A DNA stretch of 64,000 nucleotides from Flavobacterium keumense (GTDB lineage: Bacteria > Bacteroidota > Bacteroidia > Flavobacteriales > Flavobacteriaceae). Location: NCBI RefSeq assembly GCF_029866485.1, contig NZ_CP092332.1, positions 372,001-436,000 of the forward strand, given 5' to 3'. Below, piece by piece: positions 25,624 to 34,473 of this stretch (positions are counted from its first letter, which is position 1; each line of letters begins with the position of its first letter). The notes below the pieces were generated by a model. That model did no database searches. It had not been told where the DNA came from and saw only the letters and a list, made by a program, of their open reading frames with translations. Made by a program: the position numbers and the translations under genes.

Positions 25624-26619
25624 ATGAAAATATTTTATGCAATACAAGCTACCGGAAATGGGCATATAAGTCGCGCAATACAATTGTATCCGTATTTGCA
25701 GCAATATGGAGAAATAGATTTCTTTATGAGTGGTAGCAATGCTAGTTTGGCAATTGATTTACCTGTCAAATTTAAAAGTTCAGGTTGTAGTTTATTTTAC
25801 AGTGCTTGTGGGGGGTTGAATTATTGGAAAATAGCAAAAAATATTCGCCCTTTACAAATGATTAAAGAAGCAAAAGCATTACCGTTAAAGGAATATGATG
25901 TGATCATCAATGACTTTGACTCTATTACTTCTTTGGCTTGTAAAATGCAAAAGGTTCATTCTGTACAATTTGGCCACCAAGCTAGTTTTGTATCTAAACA
26001 TACTCCAAGACCCGACAAGAAAAGTATAATGGGCGAAACAATTTTAAAACATTATGCATCAGCACCCAAAAATATTGGATTGCATTTTGAAAAATACGAT
26101 TCGTTTATTGTTCCACCTATTATTAAAGAAGATATTAAGCAAGCTAATCCCAAAGATTTAGGTCATATAACGGTATATCTTCCATCATTTGACCAAGCTT
26201 GCTTAGAAAAAGCTTTTAATAGTCTTCCAGATCAACACTTCCATTGGTTTTTAAGTGAAGTAAATTTCAAACATACAGTAGGAAATATCACTTATTTTCC
26301 AGTCAACCAAGCCAACTTCAACGAAAGTTTAATTAGTTGTCATGGCATCATCACTGGAGGAGGATTTGAAACTCCTGCCGAAGCATTGTATCTGAAAAAG
26401 AAAATATTAAGTATCCCGATTCTAAACCACTACGAACAAGAATGTAATGCAGCAGCATTGAAAAAAATGGGCGTACCTGTAGTCTATGAAGTTGGAAATA
26501 ACTTTGAACTGATTATAGAAAACTGGCTTAACTCTGTTAGTCCCATGCCTATTATTGAAGCTAACAACATAAATGAAACGCTACAGTATTTGTTTGACAC
26601 ATACAACGAACTCGATTAG
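25624..26619 (+). CDS. Glycosyltransferase, GT-B type
   Basis: A 331-residue protein with an N-terminal nucleotide-sugar fold start (QATGNGHISRAIQLYPYL, residues 8-25) and a C-terminal block ITGGGFETPAEALYLKKKILSIP, the pattern of MurG/MGDG-type GT-B transferases. It resembles the MJ1255-type family of putative UDP-glycosyltransferases. Pairing with an LpxH-like esterase suggests a lipid or glycolipid role in the envelope, which is inference. Confidence 0.82.
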   Translation: MKIFYAIQATGNGHISRAIQLYPYLQQYGEIDFFMSGSNASLAIDLPVKFKSSGCSLFYSACGGLNYWKIAKNIRPLQMIKEAKALPLKEYDVIINDFDSITSLACKMQKVHSVQFGHQASFVSKHTPRPDKKSIMGETILKHYASAPKNIGLHFEKYDSFIVPPIIKEDIKQANPKDLGHITVYLPSFDQACLEKAFNSLPDQHFHWFLSEVNFKHTVGNITYFPVNQANFNESLISCHGIITGGGFETPAEALYLKKKILSIPILNHYEQECNAAALKKMGVPVVYEVGNNFELIIENWLNSVSPMPIIEANNINETLQYLFDTYNELD

Positions 26620-26708
26620 ATAATTTTATTTACAGCCTCTCTGTGTGGAGCTTTTTTTTGCGGTTTCTTTTCCCATTTATTTCGATTACTTTTGTAAAAA
26701 AATAATTC

Positions 26709-27689
26709 TTGATTTCAACTCACGATATATTCACGATTAGTAATCAAAAGCAATTTGACAAAATTGCTTTGAAAGTGTTCCGTTTTCAATACGAAAATAA
26801 TTTGGTGTACCGTGAATTTTGCGATTTTTTAAAAACGGATGTGCAAAAAGTAAAATCTACATCCCAAATCCCATTCCTACCTATTGAATTTTTTAAAACA
26901 CGGTCTGTTGTTTCTAACACCAGTCCTATCCAAGCTACTTTTACCAGTAGTGGTACAACCGGAATGAGTACTAGTAAACATTTAGTTACGGATATTAGTA
27001 TTTATGAAGAAAGCTATCGCAAAGGATTTTCTCAGTTTTATGGCAACATTGAAGATTATGTAGTTTTAGCATTGCTTCCTTCTTATTTAGAAAGAGAAGG
27101 TTCGTCATTAATTTATATGGTAGATGATTTAATTCAACTATCAAATCAGCCCGAAAGTGGATTTTACTTGCATAACTACGACGAACTAATTGAAAAATTA
27201 ATTCAACTAGATCAAGCAGGACAGAATGTAATTCTAATTGGAGTGACCTATGCTTTACTCGATTTAGTCGAAAAACACTCTTTTCAGTTAGAGAATACCA
27301 TCATTATGGAAACCGGAGGAATGAAAGGTAAACGAAAAGAAATGATTCGCGAAGAATTACACCAAAAACTTTGCGAAGGATTTGGTGTCAATGCCATCCA
27401 TTCAGAATATGGAATGACCGAATTATTGTCTCAAGCCTATTCTTTAGGCGAAGGAATTTTTGAATGTCCTCCTTGGATGCAAATCCTGGTTCGTGACACC
27501 GAAGACGCGCTGTCTTATGTAAGAGAAGGTAAAACAGGTGGCATCAACGTAATTGATTTAGCCAACATCAATTCCTGTTCGTTTATTGCAACCCAAGATC
27601 TAGGTAAAAAATATTGTAATGGAAGTTTTGAGATTTTAGGCCGATTTGACCATTCTGATATTAGAGGTTGTAATTTAATGGTAATTTAA
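26709..27689 (+). CDS. LuxE/PaaK-like acyl-activating protein, TTG start
   Basis: A 326-residue member of the LuxE acyl-protein synthetase family of adenylate-forming enzymes. The phosphate loop is TSSGTTGMSTSKH (about residues 79-91), and EYGMTELLSQAYS (about 236-248) is the adenylation core. LuxE-like proteins activate a carboxylic acid for transfer. The likely start is TTG at 26709: the next ATG falls far inside the conserved part. Its 3' end overlaps the convergent DUF3078 gene by four bases. Confidence 0.85.
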   Translation: MISTHDIFTISNQKQFDKIALKVFRFQYENNLVYREFCDFLKTDVQKVKSTSQIPFLPIEFFKTRSVVSNTSPIQATFTSSGTTGMSTSKHLVTDISIYEESYRKGFSQFYGNIEDYVVLALLPSYLEREGSSLIYMVDDLIQLSNQPESGFYLHNYDELIEKLIQLDQAGQNVILIGVTYALLDLVEKHSFQLENTIIMETGGMKGKRKEMIREELHQKLCEGFGVNAIHSEYGMTELLSQAYSLGEGIFECPPWMQILVRDTEDALSYVREGKTGGINVIDLANINSCSFIATQDLGKKYCNGSFEILGRFDHSDIRGCNLMVI

Positions 27690-28627
27690 AACGCATAAAC
27701 AATACCCACGCCTAACATCTGCTTCAACTGTGCTTTTGGCCCTACAGTAACTTGTTTTCCCTCTATCTCTTTTTTCGCCTTAATATCATCATCATAGATA
27801 ACTCGTGCCCCAATATTAGCTCGAACATATTGATTAACTACTAAATCCAATAAAAGATCATAATCGATATCAATATTACCAAAATTATTAATGTAGTCTG
27901 AATACAATACAACCTTATTGACCATCATTATATTTTTTACAATTTCTTTCTTGTAATAGCTTGTAAATAAAAACCCTAGTTCTGTTTTAGAACGTTTTCC
28001 GCTACTAATTAAATTTCCATTTGTGTCATACAATGCTTTGGTTACCCCAAAAGCCCCTTGATTAGCCAGGTGTTGATCTAAAACCAAAGTAGTTTTGAAA
28101 GTAAAAGGGGAGATATAAAAAATACGATGCTTACTTTTACTAGCATTCTCCGCCCCAACACCTAAAAAAACATACGCTGGAGCAAACAATCTAGAGATGG
28201 CTTTTTGAGTATTTGGATACGCATACCCATTCGTAAATTGAGTATTAAAGTTAAATTTAGCCGAATGATACCAATTGGTAATCGTATCTTTTCTGTAGCC
28301 AAAAGTGGAGTTAATTTGAATTGCATCGTCTGTTTTTCGAACTTCGTGGCCATCTTGTTTGTTTAATCCATAACGAATTGATAACTCATTTACCCATTTT
28401 TGATTGTCCTTGGCATAAACTCTTGAAAAATCACCTTTGAGCAAACCAGAGACAGCACTATTACCTCCTGCACTCCAATTTAGAAAGACAATTTCAGAAA
28501 TATCAAATCCTAATTTATTCTTTTTCGTCCAATGTGAAATCGTATCTACCGATTGGGTATTTGTCAATTCTTGTGCATCAATAGCAATCGAAAAAAGAAA
28601 AAAGAAAAGAACAAAACGTAATCTCAT
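27686..28627 (-). CDS. DUF3078 outer-membrane beta-barrel protein
   Basis: A 313-residue exported protein (signal peptide ending AIDAQE) of the Bacteroidota DUF3078 family. Trp-rich beta-strands (FLNWSAGGNSAVSG, KWVNELSIRYGLN) and a final aromatic residue after GIVYAF are those of a small outer-membrane barrel. Function is unknown. It lies 21 bases downstream of dxs on the same strand and may be co-transcribed with it; its stop overlaps the convergent LuxE gene. Confidence 0.88.
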   Translation of the reverse strand: MRLRFVLFFFLFSIAIDAQELTNTQSVDTISHWTKKNKLGFDISEIVFLNWSAGGNSAVSGLLKGDFSRVYAKDNQKWVNELSIRYGLNKQDGHEVRKTDDAIQINSTFGYRKDTITNWYHSAKFNFNTQFTNGYAYPNTQKAISRLFAPAYVFLGVGAENASKSKHRIFYISPFTFKTTLVLDQHLANQGAFGVTKALYDTNGNLISSGKRSKTELGFLFTSYYKKEIVKNIMMVNKVVLYSDYINNFGNIDIDYDLLLDLVVNQYVRANIGARVIYDDDIKAKKEIEGKQVTVGPKAQLKQMLGVGIVYAF

Positions 28628-28648
28628 TATGTTTTAATATTTGATTGG

Positions 28649-30424
28649 TTAGTATAATAATTCTCGAAAAAGAGCTTCTAAACTTGTAACGTCTATTTTA
28701 CAATATTGTTGCAATTCCAAAACAGTTCCTTGTTCAATAAATTCATCTGGGATTCCTAACAACTGAACATTGGAATGGTACTCATTAGCTACTGCAAATT
28801 CTAAAATAGCACTTCCAAAACCACCAGTAATTACACCGTCTTCAACAGTAATTATCGTTTTAAATTTTGAAAAAATAGTATGCAAAAGGGCTTCATCTAA
28901 AGGTTTCACGAAAGGAAAATCAAAATGGGCAATAGCACTTGGGTACTTTAAATTTTCTAAAGCTTGTATCACATTATTTCCAATAGTCCCATTAGACAAA
29001 ACAGCTATTTGAGTTCCTTCTTTTAGACATTTAGCTTTACCTATCGCAATTTTATCATACGGCGTTTGCCAATGAATATTTTGTCCCCTTCCACGTGGAT
29101 AGCGAATCACAATAGGCTGTTTCAATCCTAATTGAGCCGTGTACAAAATGTTTTGTAACGCCATTTCATCTTTTGGCGAATACACAATTAGATTCGGAAT
29201 ACAACGCAGATAGGCCAAATCAAAAACACCATGATGGGTGGCGCCATCCTCTCCCACTAAACCGGCACGATCCAAACAGAAAATAACCGGTAAATTTTGC
29301 AAAGCCACATCATGAATCACTTGATCATAGGCTCTTTGCAAAAAAGTTGAATAGATATTACAAAAAACAACCATCCCTTGCGTTGCCATTCCGGCTGCCA
29401 AAGTAACCGCATGCTGCTCAGCAATCCCTACATCAAAAGCACGTTTGGGAAAGGCATCCATCATTAATTTTAGCGAACTTCCAGTAGGCATTGCCGGAGT
29501 AATACCTATAATTTTTTCATTCTTTTGTGCCAAATCCAAAATCGTTTCACCAAAAACATCTTGGTATTTTGGCGGTAAATTTGCTTCCGATTTAGGAATG
29601 ATTTCTCCCGTATTGGCGTCAAATTTTCCTGGAGCATGGTATTGCACCTGATTTTCTTCCGCTTGTTGTAGTCCTTTTCCTTTGGTCGTAATAACGTGCA
29701 AAAATTTGGGACCTTTTACTTTTTTAAGTCGCTCTAATTCTTGAATTACAGCTTCAATATCATGTCCGTCAATAGGTCCTGAATAGTCAAAATTCAAGGA
29801 CTTAATGATGTTGTTTTGTCTCGGATTTTTCCCTTCTTTGACTGCCGTCAAATAGTTTTTCAAGGCACCCACGCTTGGATCAATCCCAATGGCGTTATCA
29901 TTTAAAATGACTAATAAATTAGCATCGGTAACTCCTGCGTGATTCAATCCTTCAAAAGCCATTCCCGAAGCGATTGAGGCATCGCCAATAACCGCAATAT
30001 GTTGTTGTTCCAAATCGCCTTTCAAATTAGCAGCAATTGCCATTCCTAAAGCGGCAGAAATAGAAGTAGACGAATGGCCTACGCCAAAAGCATCGTACTT
30101 ACTTTCGCTTCGTTTTGGAAAACCCGAAATGCCATGAAGTTGTCTGTTGGTATGGAAATTATCCCTTCTTCCGGTAAGTATTTTATGTCCGTAAGCTTGA
30201 TGCCCTACATCCCAAATCAAACAATCGTTGGGCGTATCAAAAACATAATGCAAGGCAATGGTCAACTCAACTACTCCCAGACTAGCGCCCAAATGCCCTT
30301 CTTTTACCGAAACTACGCCGATAATAAAATCGCGCAACTCTTGAGCCAGTTGTGGCAATTGATTGACATCAAGTTGACGTAAATCATTGGGACTGTTGAT
30401 ACTTGAAAGTAAATTGTTTGACAT
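28649..30424 (-). CDS. dxs: 1-deoxy-D-xylulose-5-phosphate synthase
   Basis: Thiamin-diphosphate enzyme joining pyruvate and glyceraldehyde-3-phosphate, the first step of the MEP isoprenoid pathway. It is 591 residues from the chosen start (MSNNLLSSIN, 30424). Motifs: GHQAYGHKILTGRRD, the ThDP/Mg segment GDASIASGMAFEGLNHAG..LNDN, the second-domain EQHAVTLAAGMA and ARG-type RYPRGRG. The start at 30439 is excluded by the -7 element at 30436-30429, which puts the transcript start at the chosen ATG, so the mRNA is probably leaderless. Confidence 0.97.
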   Translation of the reverse strand: MSNNLLSSINSPNDLRQLDVNQLPQLAQELRDFIIGVVSVKEGHLGASLGVVELTIALHYVFDTPNDCLIWDVGHQAYGHKILTGRRDNFHTNRQLHGISGFPKRSESKYDAFGVGHSSTSISAALGMAIAANLKGDLEQQHIAVIGDASIASGMAFEGLNHAGVTDANLLVILNDNAIGIDPSVGALKNYLTAVKEGKNPRQNNIIKSLNFDYSGPIDGHDIEAVIQELERLKKVKGPKFLHVITTKGKGLQQAEENQVQYHAPGKFDANTGEIIPKSEANLPPKYQDVFGETILDLAQKNEKIIGITPAMPTGSSLKLMMDAFPKRAFDVGIAEQHAVTLAAGMATQGMVVFCNIYSTFLQRAYDQVIHDVALQNLPVIFCLDRAGLVGEDGATHHGVFDLAYLRCIPNLIVYSPKDEMALQNILYTAQLGLKQPIVIRYPRGRGQNIHWQTPYDKIAIGKAKCLKEGTQIAVLSNGTIGNNVIQALENLKYPSAIAHFDFPFVKPLDEALLHTIFSKFKTIITVEDGVITGGFGSAILEFAVANEYHSNVQLLGIPDEFIEQGTVLELQQYCKIDVTSLEALFRELLY

Positions 30425-30428
30425 GGTG

Positions 30429-30457
30429 CAAATGTACAAATTGAATTCTTATTTTTG
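30429..30457. promoter_or_regulatory. Divergent dxs-tadA promoters
   Basis: Only 37 bases separate the two start codons. The minus strand has TACATTTG (30436-30429) for dxs and the plus strand TATTTTTG (30450-30457) for tadA, both perfect -7 matches. Each is five or six bases from its ATG, so both transcripts should begin at or next to the start codon. Confidence 0.55.
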
Positions 30458-30461
30458 CCAA

Positions 30462-30905
30462 ATGGAAAACCCTTTCAACGACACCTATTTTATGAAGAAA
30501 GCCTTGCAAGAGGCTGAGATGGCTTTTGACAAGGGCGAAATTCCCGTAGGCGCACTGATTGTAATCAATAACACCATCATTGCTCGTAGTCATAATCTAA
30601 CCGAATTACTGCATGACGTAACAGCTCATGCCGAAATGCAAGCCATTACAGCAGCTGCTAATTTTTTGGGTGGGAAATACCTAAAAGAGTGCACCTTGTA
30701 TGTTACGTTAGAACCTTGCCAAATGTGTGCTGGCGCCTTGTATTGGAGTCAAATTTCCAAAATTGTCTATGGCGCTAGTGACGAGCAGCGTGGGTTTAGC
30801 AAAATAGGAACGCAATTGCACCCTAAAACCGAAGTAGTTTCAGGCGTTTTAGCCGAAGAAGCTGCGGAGCTGATGAAACGATTTTTTGCGGCAAGAAGAA
30901 AGTAA
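30462..30905 (+). CDS. tadA: tRNA-specific adenosine deaminase
   Basis: Deaminates adenosine 34 of tRNA-Arg(ACG) to inosine, 147 residues from the chosen start (MENPFND, 30462). Zinc site: HAEMQAI, with His and catalytic Glu, and PCQMCAGAL, with two Cys. KGEIPVGALIV and the C-terminal RRK are typical. The longer frame starting at 30387 would run through the dxs promoter and coding start and is not real. Two hairpins follow, before the convergent rng. Confidence 0.95.
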   Translation: MENPFNDTYFMKKALQEAEMAFDKGEIPVGALIVINNTIIARSHNLTELLHDVTAHAEMQAITAAANFLGGKYLKECTLYVTLEPCQMCAGALYWSQISKIVYGASDEQRGFSKIGTQLHPKTEVVSGVLAEEAAELMKRFFAARRK

Positions 30906-30930
30906 TTTTAACCTAATAAAAAAATACCCT

Positions 30931-30969
30931 TTTAAAGCTTCCATCCTTTGAAAAGCTGGAAGCTTTAAA
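30931..30969. terminator. Hairpin after tadA
   Basis: Thirteen-pair stem (30931-30943 with 30957-30969), with a smaller hairpin in the loop. No T-run follows on the plus strand; on the minus strand a T-rich stretch follows after about seven bases. Confidence 0.6.
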
Positions 30970-30996
30970 TTACTTAAAAATCTCGCAACAAAGCAT

Positions 30997-31031
30997 AAAA
31001 AAACCGCCTCTCTTCCGAAAGGCGGTTTTTT
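30997..31031. terminator. Bidirectional terminator between tadA and rng
   Basis: AAAAAAACCGCCT/AGGCGGTTTTTT stem with a ten-base loop and A/T tails on both strands. Confidence 0.93.
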
Positions 31032-31035
31032 AAAT

Positions 31036-32589
31036 TTATTCTGAAATAACATTTCCTTTTTTGTCAAAGAAATGATATTCTAAATACGTGTAAGCGTCAC
31101 GTGGTATAATTTTCACCCATTTTTTATGTTCAAAGAACCACTTTGAACGTATTGATGGAAAACCTTTGGTAAGGTAAGCTGCCACAAACGGATGTACATT
31201 TAGCACAACCGATTGATGACTATTTAATAATCTTTCTAAATCAGAAGTAATCTTATCAATAATAAGAATTGGTGCTTCAATTTCACCATTTTCCTTATTG
31301 GGATCTTCTTCTCTAGTTTTGATATTCATTTCTGGTCTTACACGTTGTCTCGTAATTTGAACTAATCCAAATTTACTTGGCGGTAAGATTTTGTGTTTGG
31401 CTTTGTCATCCTCCATTTCTTCTCTTAAGAAATCAAACAAGATTCGCCTATTTTCTGGATTCGCCATATCGATAAAATCAACTACGATAATCCCGCCCAT
31501 ATCACGAAGACGCAATTGTCTTGCAATTTCGGCGGCAGCAATCATATTCACTTCCATGGCGGTATCTTCTTGATTAGTGGCTTTATTAGAACGGTTACCG
31601 CTGTTCACGTCAATAACGTGTAATGCTTCGGTATGTTCGATAATAAGGTAAGCACCTTTACTCATAGAAACCGTTTTTCCAAACGAAGTCTTGATTTGTC
31701 TCTCTATATTGTATTTCTCAAAAATGGGTGTATCATTGGATTGATAAAACTTCACAATTGATTCTTTGGAAGGTGCAATTTCTCGCACATATTCCTTGGT
31801 TTGTTGGTACAACTCTTCATCATCAATTTGAATACCACTAAAGGTATCATTAAAAACGTCTCTTAATATGGAAGAGGCTCTATTGAGCTCTCCTAATACT
31901 TTTGACGGATGATGAGCAGTTGGTAATTTCTTACACATTGCAGTCCATCTGCTAAGCAGGTTCTGCAAATCTTTTTCTAATTCGGCTGTATTTTTGCCTT
32001 CGGCTACTGTACGAACAATAACACCAAATCCTTTTGGTTTAACAGATTGTACAAGTTTTTTCAAACGATCTTTTTCTTTTTTGTCTTCTATTTTTTGAGA
32101 AATAGAAACACGATCAGAAAAAGGAACTAACACAATAAAACGCCCGGCAAGAGAAAGCTCGGCGCTAATTCTTGGTCCTTTGGTTGATATTGGTTCTTTT
32201 ACGACTTGTACTAAAATGGATTGATTGGCACTCAAAACATCTGTAATGGTACCATCTTTGTCAATTTCATTGTCAAACTGAAAGGTTTTTAGGGAGAAAT
32301 CTTTTAATTTACCTGCGCTTACAAGTTTTATGAATTTCAGTTGGGAAGCTAAATTGGGACCTAAGTCATGATAGTGTAAAAAGGCATCTTTTTCGAAGCC
32401 AACATTCACAAAAGCAGCATTAAGTCCAGCAACTGGCTTTCTTATTTTGGCAATAAAAATATCGCCAACTTGAAAGTTGCTTTTTTCTTCTTCTTTGTGT
32501 AATTCAATTAGTTTTCCATCTTTTAATAAGGCAAAATCTACGGCTTCTGAACTGGATCGAATAATTAATTCTTTATTCACGCTGTACAT
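31036..32589 (-). CDS. rng: Ribonuclease G/E family endoribonuclease
   Basis: Endoribonuclease acting in rRNA and mRNA processing, 517 residues. The N-terminal S1 domain (about 35-125) is followed by the RNase H-like and DNase I-like catalytic part, with acidic residues in HVIDVNSG and GGIIVVDFIDM. The expected zinc-link CPxC motif after the catalytic core (near VRPEMNIKTREEDPN) is absent; there is no Cys there. In E. coli RNase E that link joins subunits, so dimerisation must differ. It has no long RNase E-type C-terminal scaffold. Confidence 0.95.
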   Translation of the reverse strand: MYSVNKELIIRSSSEAVDFALLKDGKLIELHKEEEKSNFQVGDIFIAKIRKPVAGLNAAFVNVGFEKDAFLHYHDLGPNLASQLKFIKLVSAGKLKDFSLKTFQFDNEIDKDGTITDVLSANQSILVQVVKEPISTKGPRISAELSLAGRFIVLVPFSDRVSISQKIEDKKEKDRLKKLVQSVKPKGFGVIVRTVAEGKNTAELEKDLQNLLSRWTAMCKKLPTAHHPSKVLGELNRASSILRDVFNDTFSGIQIDDEELYQQTKEYVREIAPSKESIVKFYQSNDTPIFEKYNIERQIKTSFGKTVSMSKGAYLIIEHTEALHVIDVNSGNRSNKATNQEDTAMEVNMIAAAEIARQLRLRDMGGIIVVDFIDMANPENRRILFDFLREEMEDDKAKHKILPPSKFGLVQITRQRVRPEMNIKTREEDPNKENGEIEAPILIIDKITSDLERLLNSHQSVVLNVHPFVAAYLTKGFPSIRSKWFFEHKKWVKIIPRDAYTYLEYHFFDKKGNVISE

Positions 32590-32601
32590 TTTTATCCGAA
32601 C

Positions 32602-32688
32602 TTTCAGATTTCAGATTTCAGATTTCAGATTTCAGATTTTTGTAAATACAAAAAACTTCTAACTTCTAACTTCCAACTTCCAACTTCG
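32602..32688. repeat. Two adjacent heptanucleotide tandem repeats
   Basis: Five perfect copies of TTTCAGA (32602-32636) and four to five copies of ACTTCYA (32655-32687), where Y changes from T to C along the array. They fill the leader of rng together with further gattttaga-type sequence up to about 32800. The heptad length is not a multiple of three, and no ORF runs through. Confidence 0.85.
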
Positions 32689-32843
32689 GTAAGGATGGAT
32701 TAAACAATATTTTTAACAGGTATTGAACCCGGGGAGATTTTAGATTTTCGAATTTTGATTCTTGATTTTAGATTTTTTAAATCTGCCATCTTAAATCGAA
32801 AATCTACATTCTTAAATCTCAATTTCAATGAACGTTTAAAAAG

Positions 32844-32870
32844 AAAAAAGTAGTTTTAAACTACTTTTTC
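32844..32870 (-). terminator. Terminator overlapping the basic-protein stop codon
   Basis: AAAAAAGTAGTTT/AAACTACTTTTTT hairpin with a T-rich tail on the minus strand. The stop codon of the 30-residue gene lies inside the stem. It ends the HU-basic protein unit. Confidence 0.88.
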
Positions 32871-32953
32871 TTCTTGTGACGGTTAGCTCTCGCTCTTTTT
32901 TTACGTTTGTGCGTCGCTACCTTATGTCTCTTTCTTTTTTTACCACTTGGCAT
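32861..32953 (-). CDS. 30-residue basic protein, probably ribosome- or nucleic-acid-associated
   Basis: A 30-residue ORF beginning MPSGKKRKRHKVATHKRK and ending in a Lys run, with 20 Lys/Arg/His-type basic residues in all and no acidic residue. It lies 29 bases downstream of HU on the same strand and is followed by a terminator that includes its stop codon. Very small basic proteins of this kind are conserved in Bacteroidota and resemble ribosomal components in composition; the exact role cannot be read here. Confidence 0.85.
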   Translation of the reverse strand: MPSGKKRKRHKVATHKRKKRARANRHKKKK

Positions 32954-32982
32954 ATCTTGTAGATTTTATGATTATTACTAAT

Positions 32983-33273
32983 TTATTTTGCTTCGTTATT
33001 GATTTTTACTCCTTCTACAAAAACTTTTGCCGGTTTAAAAGCAGGAATATTGTGAGCAGGTATTTTAATTGTTGTATTTTTAGAAATGTTTCTTCCTGTT
33101 TTTTCAGCTCTTGTTTTCACGATAAAACTTCCAAAACCTCTTAAATATACGTTATCTCCAGTCTCTAATGAAGTTTTAACTTCATTCATAAAGGTTTCTA
33201 CAGTTGCCTGAACATCTCCTTTTTCAAGACCTAATTTCTCTGAAATTTTCGCTACGATATCTGCTTTCGTCAT
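32983..33273 (-). CDS. HU family DNA-binding protein
   Basis: Nucleoid protein of 96 residues. The N-terminal helices (MTKADIVAKISEKLGL), the core LRGFGSF, the beta-arm KTRAEKTGRNISKNTTI with the proline-bearing tip IPAHNIPAFKPAK are all standard. HU dimers bend and compact DNA. It is transcribed with the downstream 30-residue basic protein. Confidence 0.96.
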   Translation of the reverse strand: MTKADIVAKISEKLGLEKGDVQATVETFMNEVKTSLETGDNVYLRGFGSFIVKTRAEKTGRNISKNTTIKIPAHNIPAFKPAKVFVEGVKINNEAK

Positions 33274-33317
33274 TTTCTTTCCTTATTTATAAATGTTGTA
33301 CTATTTTTTTGAGTTTG

Positions 33318-33349
33318 CAAATATATGAATTAAAAAAACAATTATTCAA
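33318..33349 (-). promoter_or_regulatory. HU promoter
   Basis: Minus-strand -7 TATATTTG (33325-33318) and -33 TTG (33349-33347), 21-base spacer. Confidence 0.6.
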
Positions 33350-33382
33350 GCTAATTCATTAAATTTTAATCACATAAACTTT

Positions 33383-33390
33383 TACTTTTG
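33383..33390 (+). promoter_or_regulatory. mutY promoter (-7 element)
   Basis: TACTTTTG, a perfect -7 match, 18 bases before the mutY ATG, giving a leader of about 13 bases. No clear -33 TTG. Confidence 0.55.
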
Positions 33391-33407
33391 CAAACAAATA
33401 TTTAATA

Positions 33408-34439
33408 ATGAATTTTTCTAAGTTGCTGACAGATTGGTATTTACAAAACAAGCGCGATTTGCCTTGGCGTAACACCACCAATCCTTACCCTATTTGGCTC
33501 TCAGAAATTATGCTCCAACAAACGCGAGTAGCGCAAGGAATGCCTTATTTTTTTTCGTTTACAAATGCTTTTCCAACCGTTTTTGATTTGGCTAACGCCA
33601 ATGAAGAACAAGTTTTGAAATTATGGCAAGGATTAGGCTATTATTCTCGTGCCAGAAACTTACACCAAACTGCACAACATATTGCCAATGAACTCGGAGG
33701 TGTTTTTCCAAATAATTACAACGACTTATTGCAATTAAAAGGAATTGGCGAGTATACCGCTGCTGCAATTGCTTCCTTTGCCTACAACGAAGTAGTTCCT
33801 GTGGTAGACGGCAATGTTTTTAGAGTTTTATCTCGTTATTTCGATATTGAAACTGATATTGCTTCGGCTTCCGCCAAAAAAGAATTTAGTGCAATAGCTC
33901 TCGAATTAATCCCGAAGGACAACCCTGCTTTATTCAATCAAGCTATTATGGAATTTGGTGCTTTGCAATGTGTTCCAAAAAACCCGAATTGTTCCGATTG
34001 TATTTTTAACCAAAGTTGTGCTGCTTTGCAAAAAAAGAAAGTAGATCAACTTCCTGTAAAATTGAAAAAACTAAAAATTAGCAACCGATTTTTTAATTAC
34101 CTCATCTTTTCTGACGATTTAGAAAACACTATTATTCAAAAAAGAACCGACAAAGGAATTTGGCACAATCTATATGAATTCCCTTTAATTGAAACCGAAA
34201 AGGAAGAAGACTTTAATACGCTATCCAAGCTAATCAAAACCGATTTTCAACATTGGAATATCCTTAGCATTGGAGAAGAAAATCCCAAAAGTATCATCCA
34301 TAAACTATCGCACCAACATTTGCATATCAAATTTTGGAATGTAAAAATAGCAGGAACTATTCCAAACGGCATCAATGCAACCGAATTGAAAACATTTCCT
34401 TTTCCCATCGTGCTTCATAATTTTATTGAGGCAAAATAA
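33408..34439 (+). CDS. mutY: A/G-specific adenine glycosylase
   Basis: Removes adenine mispaired with 8-oxoguanine, 343 residues. The helix-hairpin-helix and catalytic segment is LKGIGEYTAAAIASFAYN..VVDGNVFRV, with catalytic Asp in VVDGN. The Fe-S cluster loop is C-x6-C-x2-C-x5-C (CVPKNPNCSDC..C). The C-terminal NUDIX-like domain that reads 8-oxoG is present from about residue 230. It heads a mutY-ssb-gldD cluster known from other Flavobacterium. Confidence 0.96.
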   Translation: MNFSKLLTDWYLQNKRDLPWRNTTNPYPIWLSEIMLQQTRVAQGMPYFFSFTNAFPTVFDLANANEEQVLKLWQGLGYYSRARNLHQTAQHIANELGGVFPNNYNDLLQLKGIGEYTAAAIASFAYNEVVPVVDGNVFRVLSRYFDIETDIASASAKKEFSAIALELIPKDNPALFNQAIMEFGALQCVPKNPNCSDCIFNQSCAALQKKKVDQLPVKLKKLKISNRFFNYLIFSDDLENTIIQKRTDKGIWHNLYEFPLIETEKEEDFNTLSKLIKTDFQHWNILSIGEENPKSIIHKLSHQHLHIKFWNVKIAGTIPNGINATELKTFPFPIVLHNFIEAK

Positions 34440-34454
34440 AAAATCCTATCTTTG
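34426..34454 (+). promoter_or_regulatory. ssb-gldD promoter, inside the mutY 3' end
   Basis: TTG at 34426-34428 lies in the last mutY codons, and TATCTTTG at 34447-34454 is a perfect -7 element, with an 18-base spacer. It allows ssb to be expressed independently of mutY. Confidence 0.65.
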
Positions 34455-34473
34455 ATTCAAATACCACAGCATT

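Noticed and set aside
26620..26708. Terminator between the glycosyltransferase and LuxE-like genes
   Set aside because: A T-run at about 26653 follows a poor stem with mismatches, so support is too weak for a feature.
30387..30461. N-terminal extension of tadA
   Set aside because: It overlaps the dxs start and promoter and adds 25 unconserved residues.
32602..32688. Possible CRISPR array
   Set aside because: The repeats are 7 bases long with no spacers, and no cas genes are near. This is a simple tandem repeat.
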